DNA of 64,000 nt from Bradyrhizobium sp. sBnM-33 (GCF_032917945.1 NZ_CP136624.1:930001-994000); one strand, 5' to 3'; positions 45,651-53,834 are shown, counted from the first letter of the stretch. The notes: generated from the letters alone by a model not told the origin. Program-made: numbers and translations.

Positions 45651-46224
45651 AGGAGACTCTGCAATTTTCAACGCGCCGGATCATATTCGCCTTTTGGTTG
45701 ATTACAAGGCAGGCTGATCGGTTTGCTCGTGGCAGCGCCGATGCAGCGATGCGGGCTTCCGGCCCACCGGCGCCGGACGATACCGAGCTGGTTCAGCGAG
45801 CCAAGCGTCCGGATGAAAGCCCTGGCAGCCTTCGCCGCCCACGAGGGCGAAGTTACCGCCGGCTACGTCGCGGGCGGCAGGCGCGGCTGATGCAGCCTAC
45901 GTCACAGTTCGGCTGAGGTCGCACCCGCCCGCAGCGTCACTGCGGATGCGGCTCATAAACCTTCGTATAGTCGGTCCATCCGTTTCGATACCGGCGGCTT
46001 ACCTCGGTACAATTGAGCTCGGCGCGCGCGCACTTTAACGTTGGCGCGTCGAGGCAGGATGCATATCGATTGAACTACCGGCGCAGCGCACGATTGTTCC
46101 TCCCGGTCGTCGGCGCCACCTGCCTCGTCACCTCGGTCAGCTTTGGTACCTTAGCAGCGTGCAGGCAAGCCTTTAGCGAATGCTCGCTCGATCGGCGTGC
46201 CCTTAAATGAGAGTCCAGTGTCTG
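45651..46224. other. Gene-poor region between the TonB-like and NYN-domain genes
   Basis: 574 bases with no intact gene on either strand. It holds the remnant described at 45937-46074 and scattered short open frames without ribosome-binding sites. Composition is less GC-biased at third positions than in the neighbours, consistent with decayed coding DNA. Confidence 0.4.
45937..46074 (-). pseudogene. Remnant of a small secreted-type protein gene
   Basis: The minus strand is open from 46074 to a TGA at 45937. It reads like real protein: CLDAPTLKCARAELNC, then RRYRNGWTDYTKVYEPHPQ, with three cysteines and aromatic residues. A TAG lies directly upstream (46077-46075) and no start codon is available, so the 5' part is lost or frame-shifted. 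No family was recognised. Confidence 0.3.
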
Positions 46225-46836
46225 ATGACACCGTCCGATAGAATCGCGGTCTTTATCGATGGCGCCAATCTATACGCGACCGCCAGGACACTCGGTTTCG
46301 ATATCGATTACCGGCGTCTGCTCAAGGAGTTCCAGGGCCGTGGCGCGTTGTTGCGCGCGTTCTACTACACAACCGTCATTGAGGATCAGGAATATACATC
46401 CATCCGTCCCCTGATCGATTGGCTCGATTATAACGGCTACACCGTCGTCACCAAGCTCACCAAGGAATTCGTTGACGCCAGCGGCCGCCGCAAGGTGAAG
46501 GGCAGCATGCATGTCGAGCTTGCCGTCAATGCGATGGAGCTCGCCGGGCGCATCGACAGGATGTTTCTGTTCTCCGGCGATGGGGATTTCCGCCCGCTGC
46601 TGGAGGCGGTGCAGCGCCGCGGCGTGCACGTTACTGTCGTCTCGACCTTGACCAGCCAGCCTCCGATGGTGGCTGACGAACTGCGGCGTCAGGCCGACGC
46701 TTTTCTCGACCTTGCGGAATTGAAAGCAACGCTCGGGCGCGATCCGTCCGAGCGGCCGGGACTACGCGAAATCCGCCAGCAATTGCCGCCGTTCGCGACG
46801 CGCGGAGCGATCAATGGCGGTGGCATTGCGGGATGA
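46225..46836 (+). CDS. NYN domain protein (LabA/DUF88 family)
   Basis: 203 residues from ATG 46225. ATG 46207 is also in frame but has no ribosome-binding site. The NYN PIN-like nuclease fold is clear: IAVFIDGANLYATARTLGFDIDY, with the first acidic residue in FIDG. KGSMHVELAVNAMELA and LFSGDGDFRPLLEAV follow, with the acidic SGDGDF cluster, and then GVHVTVVST. Such proteins are predicted metal-dependent RNases. No partner gene lies nearby. Confidence 0.88.
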   Translation: MTPSDRIAVFIDGANLYATARTLGFDIDYRRLLKEFQGRGALLRAFYYTTVIEDQEYTSIRPLIDWLDYNGYTVVTKLTKEFVDASGRRKVKGSMHVELAVNAMELAGRIDRMFLFSGDGDFRPLLEAVQRRGVHVTVVSTLTSQPPMVADELRRQADAFLDLAELKATLGRDPSERPGLREIRQQLPPFATRGAINGGGIAG

Positions 46837-46879
46837 TTTCTGATTGGTCGATTGAACCGCAGGCTGCGGACTGACCCGA

Positions 46880-47156
46880 ATTGTTGTTGCGTAGAGTTGG
46901 AATGGATCCCGCGCGGCCGCTGCACGCCTGTCTTTTTGTGCCGCGGTCTGTGAAGCAGTTCACCTCCGGCTTGTGAAGCCGGCGGTATGATTGCTTCTGC
47001 TGATACGCCGCCGATCCCGGAATTCCGCACGTTGGGACCGGGAACCGCCGGCGTTACCGTGTTCTCGGCCAGGCACCTCCCCCTGGCTCGGGCCACCAGC
47101 TTCGACGTGAAAGCTGGTCGGACTATCCGGCGCGCCACCTGCGCGCCGGATTTTTT
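46880..47156 (+). ncRNA. Candidate structured non-coding RNA ending in a terminator
   Basis: The 441-base gap before the MFS gene holds a run of plus-strand stem-loops. These include CCGGCTT-GTG-AAGCCGG near 46965, TCCCGG/CCGGGA near 47014-47042, GCCAGG/CCTGGC near 47070-47095 and CCAGCTT/AAGCTGG near 47096-47117. A perfect terminator follows at 47127-47156. A 63-codon frame at 46987-47178 overlaps the terminator and is unlikely to be translated. No RNA family was recognised and the 5' end is a guess. Confidence 0.35.
47127..47156 (+). terminator. Rho-independent terminator in the NYN-MFS gap
   Basis: CCGGCGCGC (47127-47135) and GCGCGCCGG (47141-47149) form a 9-bp stem with a 5-base loop, followed by A and six T. 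It is almost the same stem as the phyR terminator. It lies 290 bases from the NYN stop, so it probably serves a separate short transcript. Confidence 0.85.
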
Positions 47157-47277
47157 CAAAGGGCCATGCACGCACTGACATGGAGGCTACCAATCGGATC
47201 GATTGCTTGTTGAACTGAGCGCCGCGCCCGCATAGGCTCGCTGCAACGAGAAAACAAACGGAAACGTCCCGTCACCG

Positions 47278-48552
47278 ATGCAGCCCGCCGAGCGGCCTTT
47301 CCCCCTCCGCCGGGGCCTGATTATCGTTGCGACCTTGGCGACCGCCTATGTCGCGAGCCATTTTTATCGAGCCTCCAACGTCACCATCGGTCTCGACCTG
47401 ATGCGCGATCTCGCCATCGGGCCGGAAGCACTGGGAGCGCTGACCGGCGCGTTCTTCTTCGGCTTCGCCGCGATGCAGATCCCGTGCGGCTTCTTTTTCG
47501 ACCGTTTCGGGCCCCGCTATACCGTGGTCGGCATGCTGATCGTGGCCTGCATTGGTGGCGCGATGTTCACGCTGGCGCCGAGCTGGCCGGTGCTGCTCAC
47601 CGGCCGCGTGCTGATGGGGGCCGGCTGCGGCGTGATGCTGATCGGCAGTATGGTGGTGATCTCGCGCTGGTTTCCGCCGGATCGTTTTTCCACGCTAACC
47701 GCGATCGTGCTGTCAATCGGCCTGCTCGGCAACCTCGCCGCCACCACGCCGCTCGCTTGGGCGTCGCAGGCGGTCGGCTGGCGTCCGGTGTTCGGCGCCG
47801 TCGTCGTCTTCACCGCGCTCGCCACGATCGCGATCTTTCTGGTGGTGCGCGACGCGCCGCCCGGTCACCCGTTCCTGAGCCGCAAGGTGGAGCCGCCCGG
47901 CGAGATGCTCAAAGGCCTGATCGAGGTGCTGCATAACCCGCGCCTGAAGCCGATATTGGCGCTGAACTTCTGCAACTATGCCTGCACCTTCACCGTGCAG
48001 GGCCTGTGGGGCGGCGCGTTCCTGCGCGAGGTGCATGGCCTCGGCCCGATCGCGGCCGGCAACGTCCTGCTCTGCGCGGTGATCGCCTACCAGGTCGGCA
48101 TGCTTGCCTTCGGCCCGCTCGACCGCCGGCTCGACACCCGCAAATGGATCGCCATCGGCGGCACCTCGGCGATCATTTTGTTGCTCGCGATTCTGGCGCT
48201 GTTCTCCCACCCGCCTGCCTGGCTACCGATCGGCGTCATCGTCGCCATGGGCTTCTTCTCCGCTTCCAGCACCATGGTGATGACGCACGGCCGCGGCATC
48301 TTCCCGGATCGGCTGATCGGCCGCGGCATCTCGACGATGAACACGTCGGTGATGCTCGGCGTGGCCTGCATGCAGACACTCTCCGGCATCATCATCGGCG
48401 CCTTCGAGCCGCTCGCGAACGGCGCGCGCACGGAGGAAGCCTATCGCGCGTTGTTCGGCACGCTGACGCTGGTGCTGATCGTGGCGGTTGCGATCTACAG
48501 CAGATCGCAAGATGTGAAGCCGAGTGAGGAGATGAAGGCGGCGGGGCGATAG
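47278..48552 (+). CDS. MFS transporter
   Basis: 424 residues with twelve predicted helices. The cytoplasmic loop 2-3 signature appears as GFFFDRFGPRYTVV near residue 75. The loop between helices 6 and 7 is around VRDAPPGHPFLSRKVEPPGEM. The N-terminus RGLIIVATLATAYVASHFYRASNVTIGLDLMRDL resembles nitrate/sugar-phosphate-type MFS permeases. Substrate cannot be told. It stands alone, with about 120 bases between the terminator at 47156 and its start. Confidence 0.88.
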   Translation: MQPAERPFPLRRGLIIVATLATAYVASHFYRASNVTIGLDLMRDLAIGPEALGALTGAFFFGFAAMQIPCGFFFDRFGPRYTVVGMLIVACIGGAMFTLAPSWPVLLTGRVLMGAGCGVMLIGSMVVISRWFPPDRFSTLTAIVLSIGLLGNLAATTPLAWASQAVGWRPVFGAVVVFTALATIAIFLVVRDAPPGHPFLSRKVEPPGEMLKGLIEVLHNPRLKPILALNFCNYACTFTVQGLWGGAFLREVHGLGPIAAGNVLLCAVIAYQVGMLAFGPLDRRLDTRKWIAIGGTSAIILLLAILALFSHPPAWLPIGVIVAMGFFSASSTMVMTHGRGIFPDRLIGRGISTMNTSVMLGVACMQTLSGIIIGAFEPLANGARTEEAYRALFGTLTLVLIVAVAIYSRSQDVKPSEEMKAAGR

Positions 48553-48567
48553 AAGCAGGCAGATTTG

Positions 48568-48608
48568 AAAAAAAGCAGGGCGCGACCGGCATCACCACGG
48601 TCGCGCCC
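48568..48608 (-). terminator. Minus-strand terminator past the MFS gene
   Basis: GGGCGCGACCG (48578-48588) and CGGTCGCGCCC (48598-48608) form a perfect 11-bp stem. The T-run (seven bases, 48574-48568) lies on the minus-strand side only. No minus-strand gene of normal size is present upstream, so it may end a small RNA or short message starting near 48720-48800. Confidence 0.65.
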
Positions 48609-48805
48609 TACGTCGCCGGTCAATGGGGCAGGGGGAATAACCGGCTGCCAGGATGACTCCGAGCCCCCCAAAGTCGTTCCAGCCTCCGACAAATATTTTT
48701 TGGGAATCTTTTTCATACACGGTTAAGTGATCGATAAGCATCGGACCTACGGCTACTCGGTTCGGGTTGTGTTCGTGATCGCCATGGGGCGAGGGACACC
48801 GAGCC

Positions 48806-49222
48806 ATGTCACAGATTTTCAAAGCAATTTTTGCCCTTCTTGCCGTCTTCGCTACGTTTGGCGCCGTTCAGCTCGCTTCCGGTCACGATCTGGCCAGCCG
48901 GCTGAAGCTCGCCGCGACCTCACCCGGAACAGACATCAGCCGCGGAGCAGACATTAACCGCGCCGCCAAGGCCGACCGGGCGGCCGTCAAAGCCGCGGCG
49001 GGCCAGACCGAGACGATAACGATCCGGACCGTCGGCCTCGACGACACATCCGTAGTGGTACGTGTTCCCGTGGTTCAAGAGGAGGCGCGGAACCGCCCGG
49101 CGCCACCCGCCAAGCCAGACAACAAACCTGACAAATCGAAGACGGTGATCGCCTGCGAACCGCCGGTCAGCGTGTTGACCGAAGTCGCAAAACTGCTTCA
49201 GCCCGGCCGCTGCGTCACCTGA
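48806..49222 (+). CDS. Hypothetical secreted protein
   Basis: 138 residues with a hydrophobic N-terminal signal (about 5-26, ending near ASG). A basic, alanine-rich stretch is followed by a beta-like segment (TETITIRTVGLDDTSVVVRVPV). A Pro/Lys-rich linker (about 92-112) leads to a C-terminal IACEPPVSVLTEVAKLLQPGRCVT with two cysteines. No family was recognised. Codon use and the ATG after GGGACACCGAGCC look genuine. Probably a periplasmic or envelope protein. Confidence 0.65.
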   Translation: MSQIFKAIFALLAVFATFGAVQLASGHDLASRLKLAATSPGTDISRGADINRAAKADRAAVKAAAGQTETITIRTVGLDDTSVVVRVPVVQEEARNRPAPPAKPDNKPDKSKTVIACEPPVSVLTEVAKLLQPGRCVT

Positions 49223-49267
49223 TCCGCGGCTCCGCGGCGCGAGACATCGTGTCCGCCAAGCGAGATC

Positions 49268-49362
49268 TGTAGGGTGGGCAAAGGCGCGACAGCGCCGTGC
49301 CCACCATTCCAACCGTTCGGTGCAAGTGATGGTGGGCACGCTTGCGCTTTGCCCACCCTACA
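49268..49362. repeat. Family 7 palindromic repeat
   Basis: TGTAGGGTGGGCAAAG (49268-49283) is the exact reverse complement of CTTTGCCCACCCTACA (49347-49362). Inner arms GCCGTGCCCACCAT and ATGGTGGGCACGC also pair. Arm length and spacing resemble the other repeat families here. Single copy in the window. Confidence 0.85.
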
Positions 49363-49499
49363 AACTGAGAGCTGATTTGCTCGCGCCGAAGACGCGCGCA
49401 CCCGGTCTTCCCTGCGCCCTCTGATTGGAGAGGGCGGTGAGTTGACAAAAAAAACTCGGGTGCAATGCGCCGCGAGAAGGCCGCCTCATATTCCGTTGT

Positions 49500-49601
49500 C
49501 GTCACCCTCGAAGGCGGGTGACCCAGTATTCCAGAGACAGCAGTGATTGAACCGATAGGCCGCAGCGTACTGGATCCCCCGCTTTCGCGGGGGATGACAG
49601 C
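49500..49601. repeat. Intergenic palindromic repeat, family 1 (copy 2)
   Basis: It starts with the hairpin GTCACCC/GGGTGAC (49501-49522), continues with a CCAGTATTCCAG-like arm and GTACTGGATCC, and ends with CCCCCGC-TTTC-GCGGGGG. It matches the copy at 5872-6003. The rest of 49223-49731 holds no gene that can be supported. Confidence 0.75.
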
Positions 49602-49731
49602 TTGTGGTGCTTCGGCACTCGTCGTTATTGCGACCCGTTGGCTCGCAATGATGTGGATGGGCCGTTGCGCGCTGGATACGCATGCGCGCGGGCCGACGAC
49701 AACTTCGTTATCTCACGACGGGCGAGCTCAC

Positions 49732-50175
49732 CTACTCCGCCGGCGCCTCGCCGCTGCTTGCGTTGGCGCGGCTCGCGAGAAATCCGAGCGCCAGTCCGCC
49801 GATCGCGAGAATCGGGATCAGCTTCTTGACGCCGACGGCGCGGATCACCTGGATGCCGGTCGCGACCAGCATCGGATCGGACAGCACGGTCTGCGCGGTG
49901 GATTTCGCCTTCGCCGCCTGTTTGGCGCGCGCCTCGATCTCCTTCTTGCGCACCATGTAGAAGCCGGCCGCAATGAGCGCGACCACGAAGAAGATGGCGG
50001 CACCGGTGAGGCAAGCCTGCACGGGACCGTATCGCTCCAGCACGAACACGAAGGCCGCTGCGCAGAGAAAGGCGGCCGTGACCAGCAATGCCATCGCTGC
50101 CGCTGCCGCCAGCGAAGTGAGCCGCAACGCGGTGCCGGTCGATTCCTTGAAATCGTCGATCAGTCGCTGAAACAT
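49732..50175 (-). CDS. YqjE-like membrane protein (phage holin superfamily, DUF1469)
   Basis: 147 residues from ATG 50175 with GAGG 8 bases upstream. Two strong helices at about 22-43 and 50-73 are followed by a charged amphipathic segment (VRKKEIEARAKQAAKAK). A C-terminal hydrophobic stretch (LIPILAIGGLALGFLA) comes last. The family (Phage_holin_3_6) includes E. coli YqjE, found next to YqjD. Here too it follows a YqjD-like gene, and both probably share the EcfG-type promoter at 50691-50715. Confidence 0.75.
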   Translation of the reverse strand: MFQRLIDDFKESTGTALRLTSLAAAAAMALLVTAAFLCAAAFVFVLERYGPVQACLTGAAIFFVVALIAAGFYMVRKKEIEARAKQAAKAKSTAQTVLSDPMLVATGIQVIRAVGVKKLIPILAIGGLALGFLASRANASSGEAPAE

Positions 50176-50294
50176 GGCCAAGCCTCGATCTGAAAACCCG
50201 CGTCAACGAAACACGCCGCAGCGCTCCGTCGCCACGGGAATGCAAGAGGCGATGCAGGCCATGGCTGTCCAGCGCACGCGATCCTTCGCCAAAC

Positions 50295-50639
50295 CTACCT
50301 ACGCCACGCCACACCGATCAGAAAGCCGATCCCCAGCGCCAGGGCGACGGTTGCCAGCGGACGCTGCGTGATGGCGTCTTCCAGCGTCTCCTCGATCGAA
50401 GATGCGGCATCCTGGGCGGCGTCCAGCATCGCGCTGCCGCGCTCGGACACGTCGTCGGCCACCTGTTCCGCATTGGCGCGCGCCTGCCTGAAGCCATGTC
50501 GCGCCTGCTTGCCGGCGGTGCCGGCAAAACTGCTCAGCGCGTCGGTGATCTGCTCGGTCAGGGCTGCGATATCGTTTTTCACAGCGGTCATATCCTTCTG
50601 CAGGCGCTCGTAGGTCGCTTTGTCCGTCAGATTCTTCAT
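50295..50639 (-). CDS. DUF883 / YqjD-like membrane-anchored protein
   Basis: 114 residues. A long amphipathic coiled-coil region (about 8-88: ERLQKDMTAVKNDIAALTEQI, ARANAEQVADDVSERG) precedes a glycine-zipper helix ending in AWRR (LATVALALGIGFLIGV). That is the ElaB/YqjD/DUF883 layout, associated with ribosome tethering to the membrane in stationary phase in E. coli. A perfect GGAAC-N16-CGTT stands about 50 bases upstream, so general-stress induction is expected. Confidence 0.85.
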   Translation of the reverse strand: MKNLTDKATYERLQKDMTAVKNDIAALTEQITDALSSFAGTAGKQARHGFRQARANAEQVADDVSERGSAMLDAAQDAASSIEETLEDAITQRPLATVALALGIGFLIGVAWRR

Positions 50640-50690
50640 TGCGGCGTCAGATATCGAAAGCTCCCGGGTACTGAGTTCATCCGCGGAACA

Positions 50691-50715
50691 AACGCTCCGC
50701 CGAATGGGAAGTTCC
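50691..50715 (-). promoter_or_regulatory. EcfG-type promoter for the yqjD-yqjE-like pair
   Basis: Minus strand: GGAAC (50715-50711), 16 bases, CGTT (50694-50691). It is a perfect match to the alphaproteobacterial general-stress consensus and points toward the DUF883 gene, whose start is 52 bases downstream. Confidence 0.8.
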
Positions 50716-50720
50716 TTGCC

Positions 50721-51893
50721 CTAGTCCTCCGGCAGTTGCGGCGAATCCGGCGGCATCAAGTGCTCCTTCATGATCAGCGCGACGATCAGAAGCGGCGACG
50801 ACAGGAAGGCGCCCATCGGGCCCCACAGCCAAGTCCAGAACGCCACCGCCAGGAAAACCGCAAGCGCGTTCAGCGCCAGCCGGCGGCCGACGATCGTCGG
50901 CGTCAGGAAATGGCCTTCCAGGAAAGTCATCACGGCGAACATGGCCGGCGCCAGCAGCCCGGCGCTGATGGTCGGGAGCGCGACAATGCCGACCACGACC
51001 AGCACTGCAAACATCGCCACCGGGCCGATGATCGGAATGAAATTCAGGATCGCCGCCAGTGCGCCGAGACTGGCCGGGTTGGGCATGCCCGTGACCGCGC
51101 AGATCAGGCCAGTGGCGATGCCGACGCCGGCATTGATCGTGGTCACCAGCAGCAAATAGTTGCCGAGATGCTCCTCGATCTCGTTGAGGATCCGCAGCGT
51201 CCGCAGCCGCCACGCCCGCTCGCCGAAATTCAGGATCAGGGCCCGGCGCAGGTCCCGCCAGCTCGCAATGAACAGGATCAGCGTTGCGATGAACAGCAGG
51301 AATTCGGCAAAGGTCGGCGACAGGAATTCCAATGTCGGCTGCACCCAGTCGACCTTGGGCAGATGCAATGTCGTGAGCGTACCGGGCCCGCCGAGCATGC
51401 TCTGCAGTTCCTGCCAGAGTGCGAGCGGCCGGTCGAACACGTGCAGCTTGTCCTTCAAAAGCGCTCCCAGCTCCGGAAGTTTGCCGCTCCATTCGATCGC
51501 GGGCGAGGCGATCAGGCCGACCATGAAAGCGGCGGCGGCGCTGGTGGCAGCCACGATCAGCACCGCAGCGACTGCGCGCGGAATGCGGTAGCGCTCCAGG
51601 AGGCTGGCGGCCGGGGACAGCATGGTCCCGACGATAAAAGCCATCGTGATCGGCAGAAGGAGCGCCTTGGCAAGATAGAGGCCGGCAATGATGCAGACGA
51701 CCAGGAGGCCGACGAGCGAGATCGCCACTACTTCGGTGCGGCGGATGACCGGCGGCAAATCGAGCTTGCTCTCGGGGACCGGCGTGCCTTCCTGCTCGTG
51801 AGAAACCTGGCGTTCACCGGGCAACGGCTTTGTCGGCGGGGATTTGGCGGCCAAAGGTTTGGCGGGCGAAGGCTTGGTGGGAATGACGCTCAC
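50721..51893 (-). CDS. AI-2E family transporter (PerM/YhhQ-type membrane protein)
   Basis: 390 residues from GTG 51893, with GAGG 8 bases upstream. The frame open to 52166 covers the promoter region. A Pro/Lys-rich cytosolic N-terminus (about 1-50) precedes eight predicted helices of the AI-2E_transport (PF01594) family, with typical LNFIPIIGPVAMF near residue 285 and GRRLALNALAVFLAVAFWTWLWG near 330. Members export or exchange small solutes and the substrate is unknown. A perfect EcfG-type promoter lies 70 bases upstream. Confidence 0.85.
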   Translation of the reverse strand: MSVIPTKPSPAKPLAAKSPPTKPLPGERQVSHEQEGTPVPESKLDLPPVIRRTEVVAISLVGLLVVCIIAGLYLAKALLLPITMAFIVGTMLSPAASLLERYRIPRAVAAVLIVAATSAAAAFMVGLIASPAIEWSGKLPELGALLKDKLHVFDRPLALWQELQSMLGGPGTLTTLHLPKVDWVQPTLEFLSPTFAEFLLFIATLILFIASWRDLRRALILNFGERAWRLRTLRILNEIEEHLGNYLLLVTTINAGVGIATGLICAVTGMPNPASLGALAAILNFIPIIGPVAMFAVLVVVGIVALPTISAGLLAPAMFAVMTFLEGHFLTPTIVGRRLALNALAVFLAVAFWTWLWGPMGAFLSSPLLIVALIMKEHLMPPDSPQLPED

Positions 51894-51962
51894 AATGATT
51901 TTCCCTCGCCCGAAGCGGCGGTGACACGGCAAAAGCGACGTCGCGAACCGGACTGCGATCAT

Positions 51963-51987
51963 AACGTGACGCCAAGGTGCGAGTTCC
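51963..51987 (-). promoter_or_regulatory. EcfG-type promoter for the AI-2E family transporter
   Basis: Minus strand: GGAAC (51987-51983), 16 bases, CGTT (51966-51963). Perfect consensus, 70 bases before the transporter start. It lies back-to-back with the plus-strand box at 52047-52071. Confidence 0.8.
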
Positions 51988-52046
51988 AATCGCGCAGGCG
52001 TGAGCGCTGTCGCACTTGACGTGATGCGACGCGACACCGGCGGTTC

Positions 52047-52071
52047 GGAACCGCCGGCTTGTGGCCGCGTT
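52047..52071 (+). promoter_or_regulatory. EcfG-type promoter for the L,D-transpeptidase
   Basis: Plus strand: GGAAC (52047-52051), 16 bases, CGTT (52068-52071). Perfect consensus. Transcription would begin near 52078, about 40 bases before the transpeptidase ATG at 52120. Confidence 0.8.
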
Positions 52072-52119
52072 TGCTGGTGTAGAGCATCCAATGATGCACA
52101 TATCCCACGGGGCAGTCCC

Positions 52120-52890
52120 ATGACACAGTCCTCCGACCGCCGGCCTTTGTCGCGCGTGGCGAGCATGTTTGTCCTCGTCGCCGCCGTCTTGCTGACGCCG
52201 TCGACGCTCTCGAGCGCTGCGAACGCGCAAACGCTCGGCTACGCGTCCACCCAGCCGAATGCTTATCCCGCCGATGAGGTGATCGCGTCCGACGAGGGCG
52301 CGACGCCCGAACGGCTTCGCCGCGCCGTCGTCCCGTTCGGTACGACGGAGGCGCCGGGTACCATCGTCATCGATACCGGCAACACCACGCTCTATTACGT
52401 GCTCGGGCAGGGCCGGGCCATCAGGTACGGCGTCGGAGTTGGCCGCGAAGGCTTTACCTGGGCCGGGGTGCAGACCATCAGCCGCAAGGCGGAATGGCCG
52501 GATTGGCATCCGCCGGCCGAGATGATCGCGCGCCAGCCCTATCTGCCGCGCTTCATGGCCGGTGGTCCCGGCAATCCGCTCGGCGCGCGGGCGATGTATC
52601 TCGGCACCAGCCAGTACCGCATTCACGGCACCAACGATCCCTCGACGATCGGGAAATTCGTCTCGTCCGGCTGCATCCGCCTGACCAATGAGGACGTTAT
52701 CGATCTGTTCAACCGGGCCGATGTCGGCACCAAGGTCGTGGTGCTGCCGAAGAACGCGCCGGTCATGGCGCGCGGCGGGGATTCCAGGACCGGCATCACG
52801 GCTCGTCCGGCCGCCGCGCATCCGCGCCCGGTCGCAATTGGTCCGTCGGGCCGCCAGGCGATGAGCCTGATGGCGCCGGAGCTCAACTGA
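52120..52890 (+). CDS. L,D-transpeptidase (YkuD family)
   Basis: 256 residues from ATG 52120. An upstream in-frame TTG/GTG region covers the promoter and is not used. The signal peptide (about 15-38) precedes a catalytic YkuD domain with YRIHGTND (His169) and the active-site SSGCIRL (Cys185). The Ala/Pro/Arg-rich C-terminus may bind the cell wall. It forms 3-3 peptidoglycan crosslinks or attaches proteins to the wall. Stress control by the EcfG box immediately upstream fits envelope reinforcement. Confidence 0.93.
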   Translation: MTQSSDRRPLSRVASMFVLVAAVLLTPSTLSSAANAQTLGYASTQPNAYPADEVIASDEGATPERLRRAVVPFGTTEAPGTIVIDTGNTTLYYVLGQGRAIRYGVGVGREGFTWAGVQTISRKAEWPDWHPPAEMIARQPYLPRFMAGGPGNPLGARAMYLGTSQYRIHGTNDPSTIGKFVSSGCIRLTNEDVIDLFNRADVGTKVVVLPKNAPVMARGGDSRTGITARPAAAHPRPVAIGPSGRQAMSLMAPELN

Positions 52891-52923
52891 ATTGTGCCTG
52901 GTATGCGTGAGAGGAGAGCGTTG

Positions 52924-53565
52924 ATGCGATCGGGAAAACTGGCGGCGTGGGGCGCAGCCGCGCTGGCCTGCGCGTCGGCGTTGGCGCCTGCCGCGCAGGC
53001 GCAGGACTTCTTCTCGCAGCTATTCGGCGGATTCGCTCGCCCGCGCCACCAGCCCTACATCCAGATGCCCTTCGCAAATGACGACGGTCGGGTGTACGCG
53101 CCGCGGGGTGAGGGGCGTTCGCGCTATGCCGGCGGCGGTCAGGCGTATTGCGTGCGGACCTGCGACGGGCGTCACTTCCCGCTCACAACGTCCGACAACG
53201 CAAGCCGGGCGGCCTCCTGCAACAAGCTATGCCCGGCGAGCGAAACCAAGGTGTTCTACGGCAGCAGCATCGACGAGGCCGCGGCCGAAAATGGCAAGGC
53301 GTACTCGGAATTGCCGAACGCGTTCCGCTATCGCAACGAACTCGTCAGCGGCTGCACCTGCAACGGCAAGGACCCGGTCGGGCTGGCGCAGGTCAAGATC
53401 GAGGACGACCCGACGCTGCGCAAGGGCGACATCGTCGCCGGCGCGAACGGGCTCCTGGTCGCGGGCCGCAGCGCCGACAAGCGCGGCGCCGAGCTGAACT
53501 TCTCACCCGCATCAGAAAAGGTCCGCGCCAAGTATGGGCGCGTGCCCGTGGTGGCGCGGGATTGA
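52924..53565 (+). CDS. DUF2865 domain secreted protein
   Basis: 213 residues from ATG 52924, with GAGGAG 7-12 bases upstream. ATG 52903 is an alternative. The signal peptide ends near AQA-QDF. Conserved cysteines cluster in YCVRTCDGRHFPL, SCNKLCPASETKVFYG and VSGCTCNGKD, the arrangement of DUF2865 proteins of Rhizobiales. The function is unknown. It lies 33 bases after the L,D-transpeptidase and is probably co-expressed with it. Confidence 0.82.
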   Translation: MRSGKLAAWGAAALACASALAPAAQAQDFFSQLFGGFARPRHQPYIQMPFANDDGRVYAPRGEGRSRYAGGGQAYCVRTCDGRHFPLTTSDNASRAASCNKLCPASETKVFYGSSIDEAAAENGKAYSELPNAFRYRNELVSGCTCNGKDPVGLAQVKIEDDPTLRKGDIVAGANGLLVAGRSADKRGAELNFSPASEKVRAKYGRVPVVARD

Positions 53566-53582
53566 GGATTGTGGTGCCCAAT

Positions 53583-53677
53583 TCCGTCATGGCCGGGCTT
53601 GACCCGGTCATCCATCCATCTTCAGAAAATTCGTGCGAAGGGCGATGGATGCCCGGGTCAAGCCCGGGCACGACGAG
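53583..53677. repeat. Family 4 palindromic repeat (copy 2)
   Basis: CCGTCATGGCCGGGCTTGACCCGGTCATCC and GGATGCCCGGGTCAAGCCCGGGCACGACG form inverted arms around a short AT-richer centre, matching the copy at 33842-33935. It lies just downstream of the DUF2865 gene. Confidence 0.8.
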
Positions 53678-53680
53678 TCT

Positions 53681-53830
53681 TTACGCTGCGCGGATCTTGC
53701 CGAGGAACGCGGTGACCTATTGCGTCTCCAGCATCTGGGAAGCCTGCTTGACACCCTCGGCGACCGCCGCTGCCGCGTAGGCGTCGGCCTTCGCGCCGAC
53801 TGCGATTTTCCAAGCGAGCTCGGTTCCGTG
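53681..53830 (-). pseudogene. Decayed gene end, possibly a chemoreceptor C-terminus
   Basis: Read on the minus strand, this segment encodes AWKIAVGAKADAYAAAAVAEG then KQASQMLETQ, an in-frame TAG (53719-53717), then VTAFLGKIRAA and TAA (53683-53681). The last eleven residues are like the C-terminus of many rhizobial methyl-accepting chemotaxis proteins. There is no start codon and the upstream part is absent. Probably a leftover fragment; family assignment is tentative. Confidence 0.3.
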
Positions 53831-53834
53831 GCGC

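Noticed and set aside
46987..47178. 63-codon open frame before the MFS gene
   Set aside because: It runs through a strong terminator and several hairpins and has no good ribosome-binding site, so a structured RNA is more likely.
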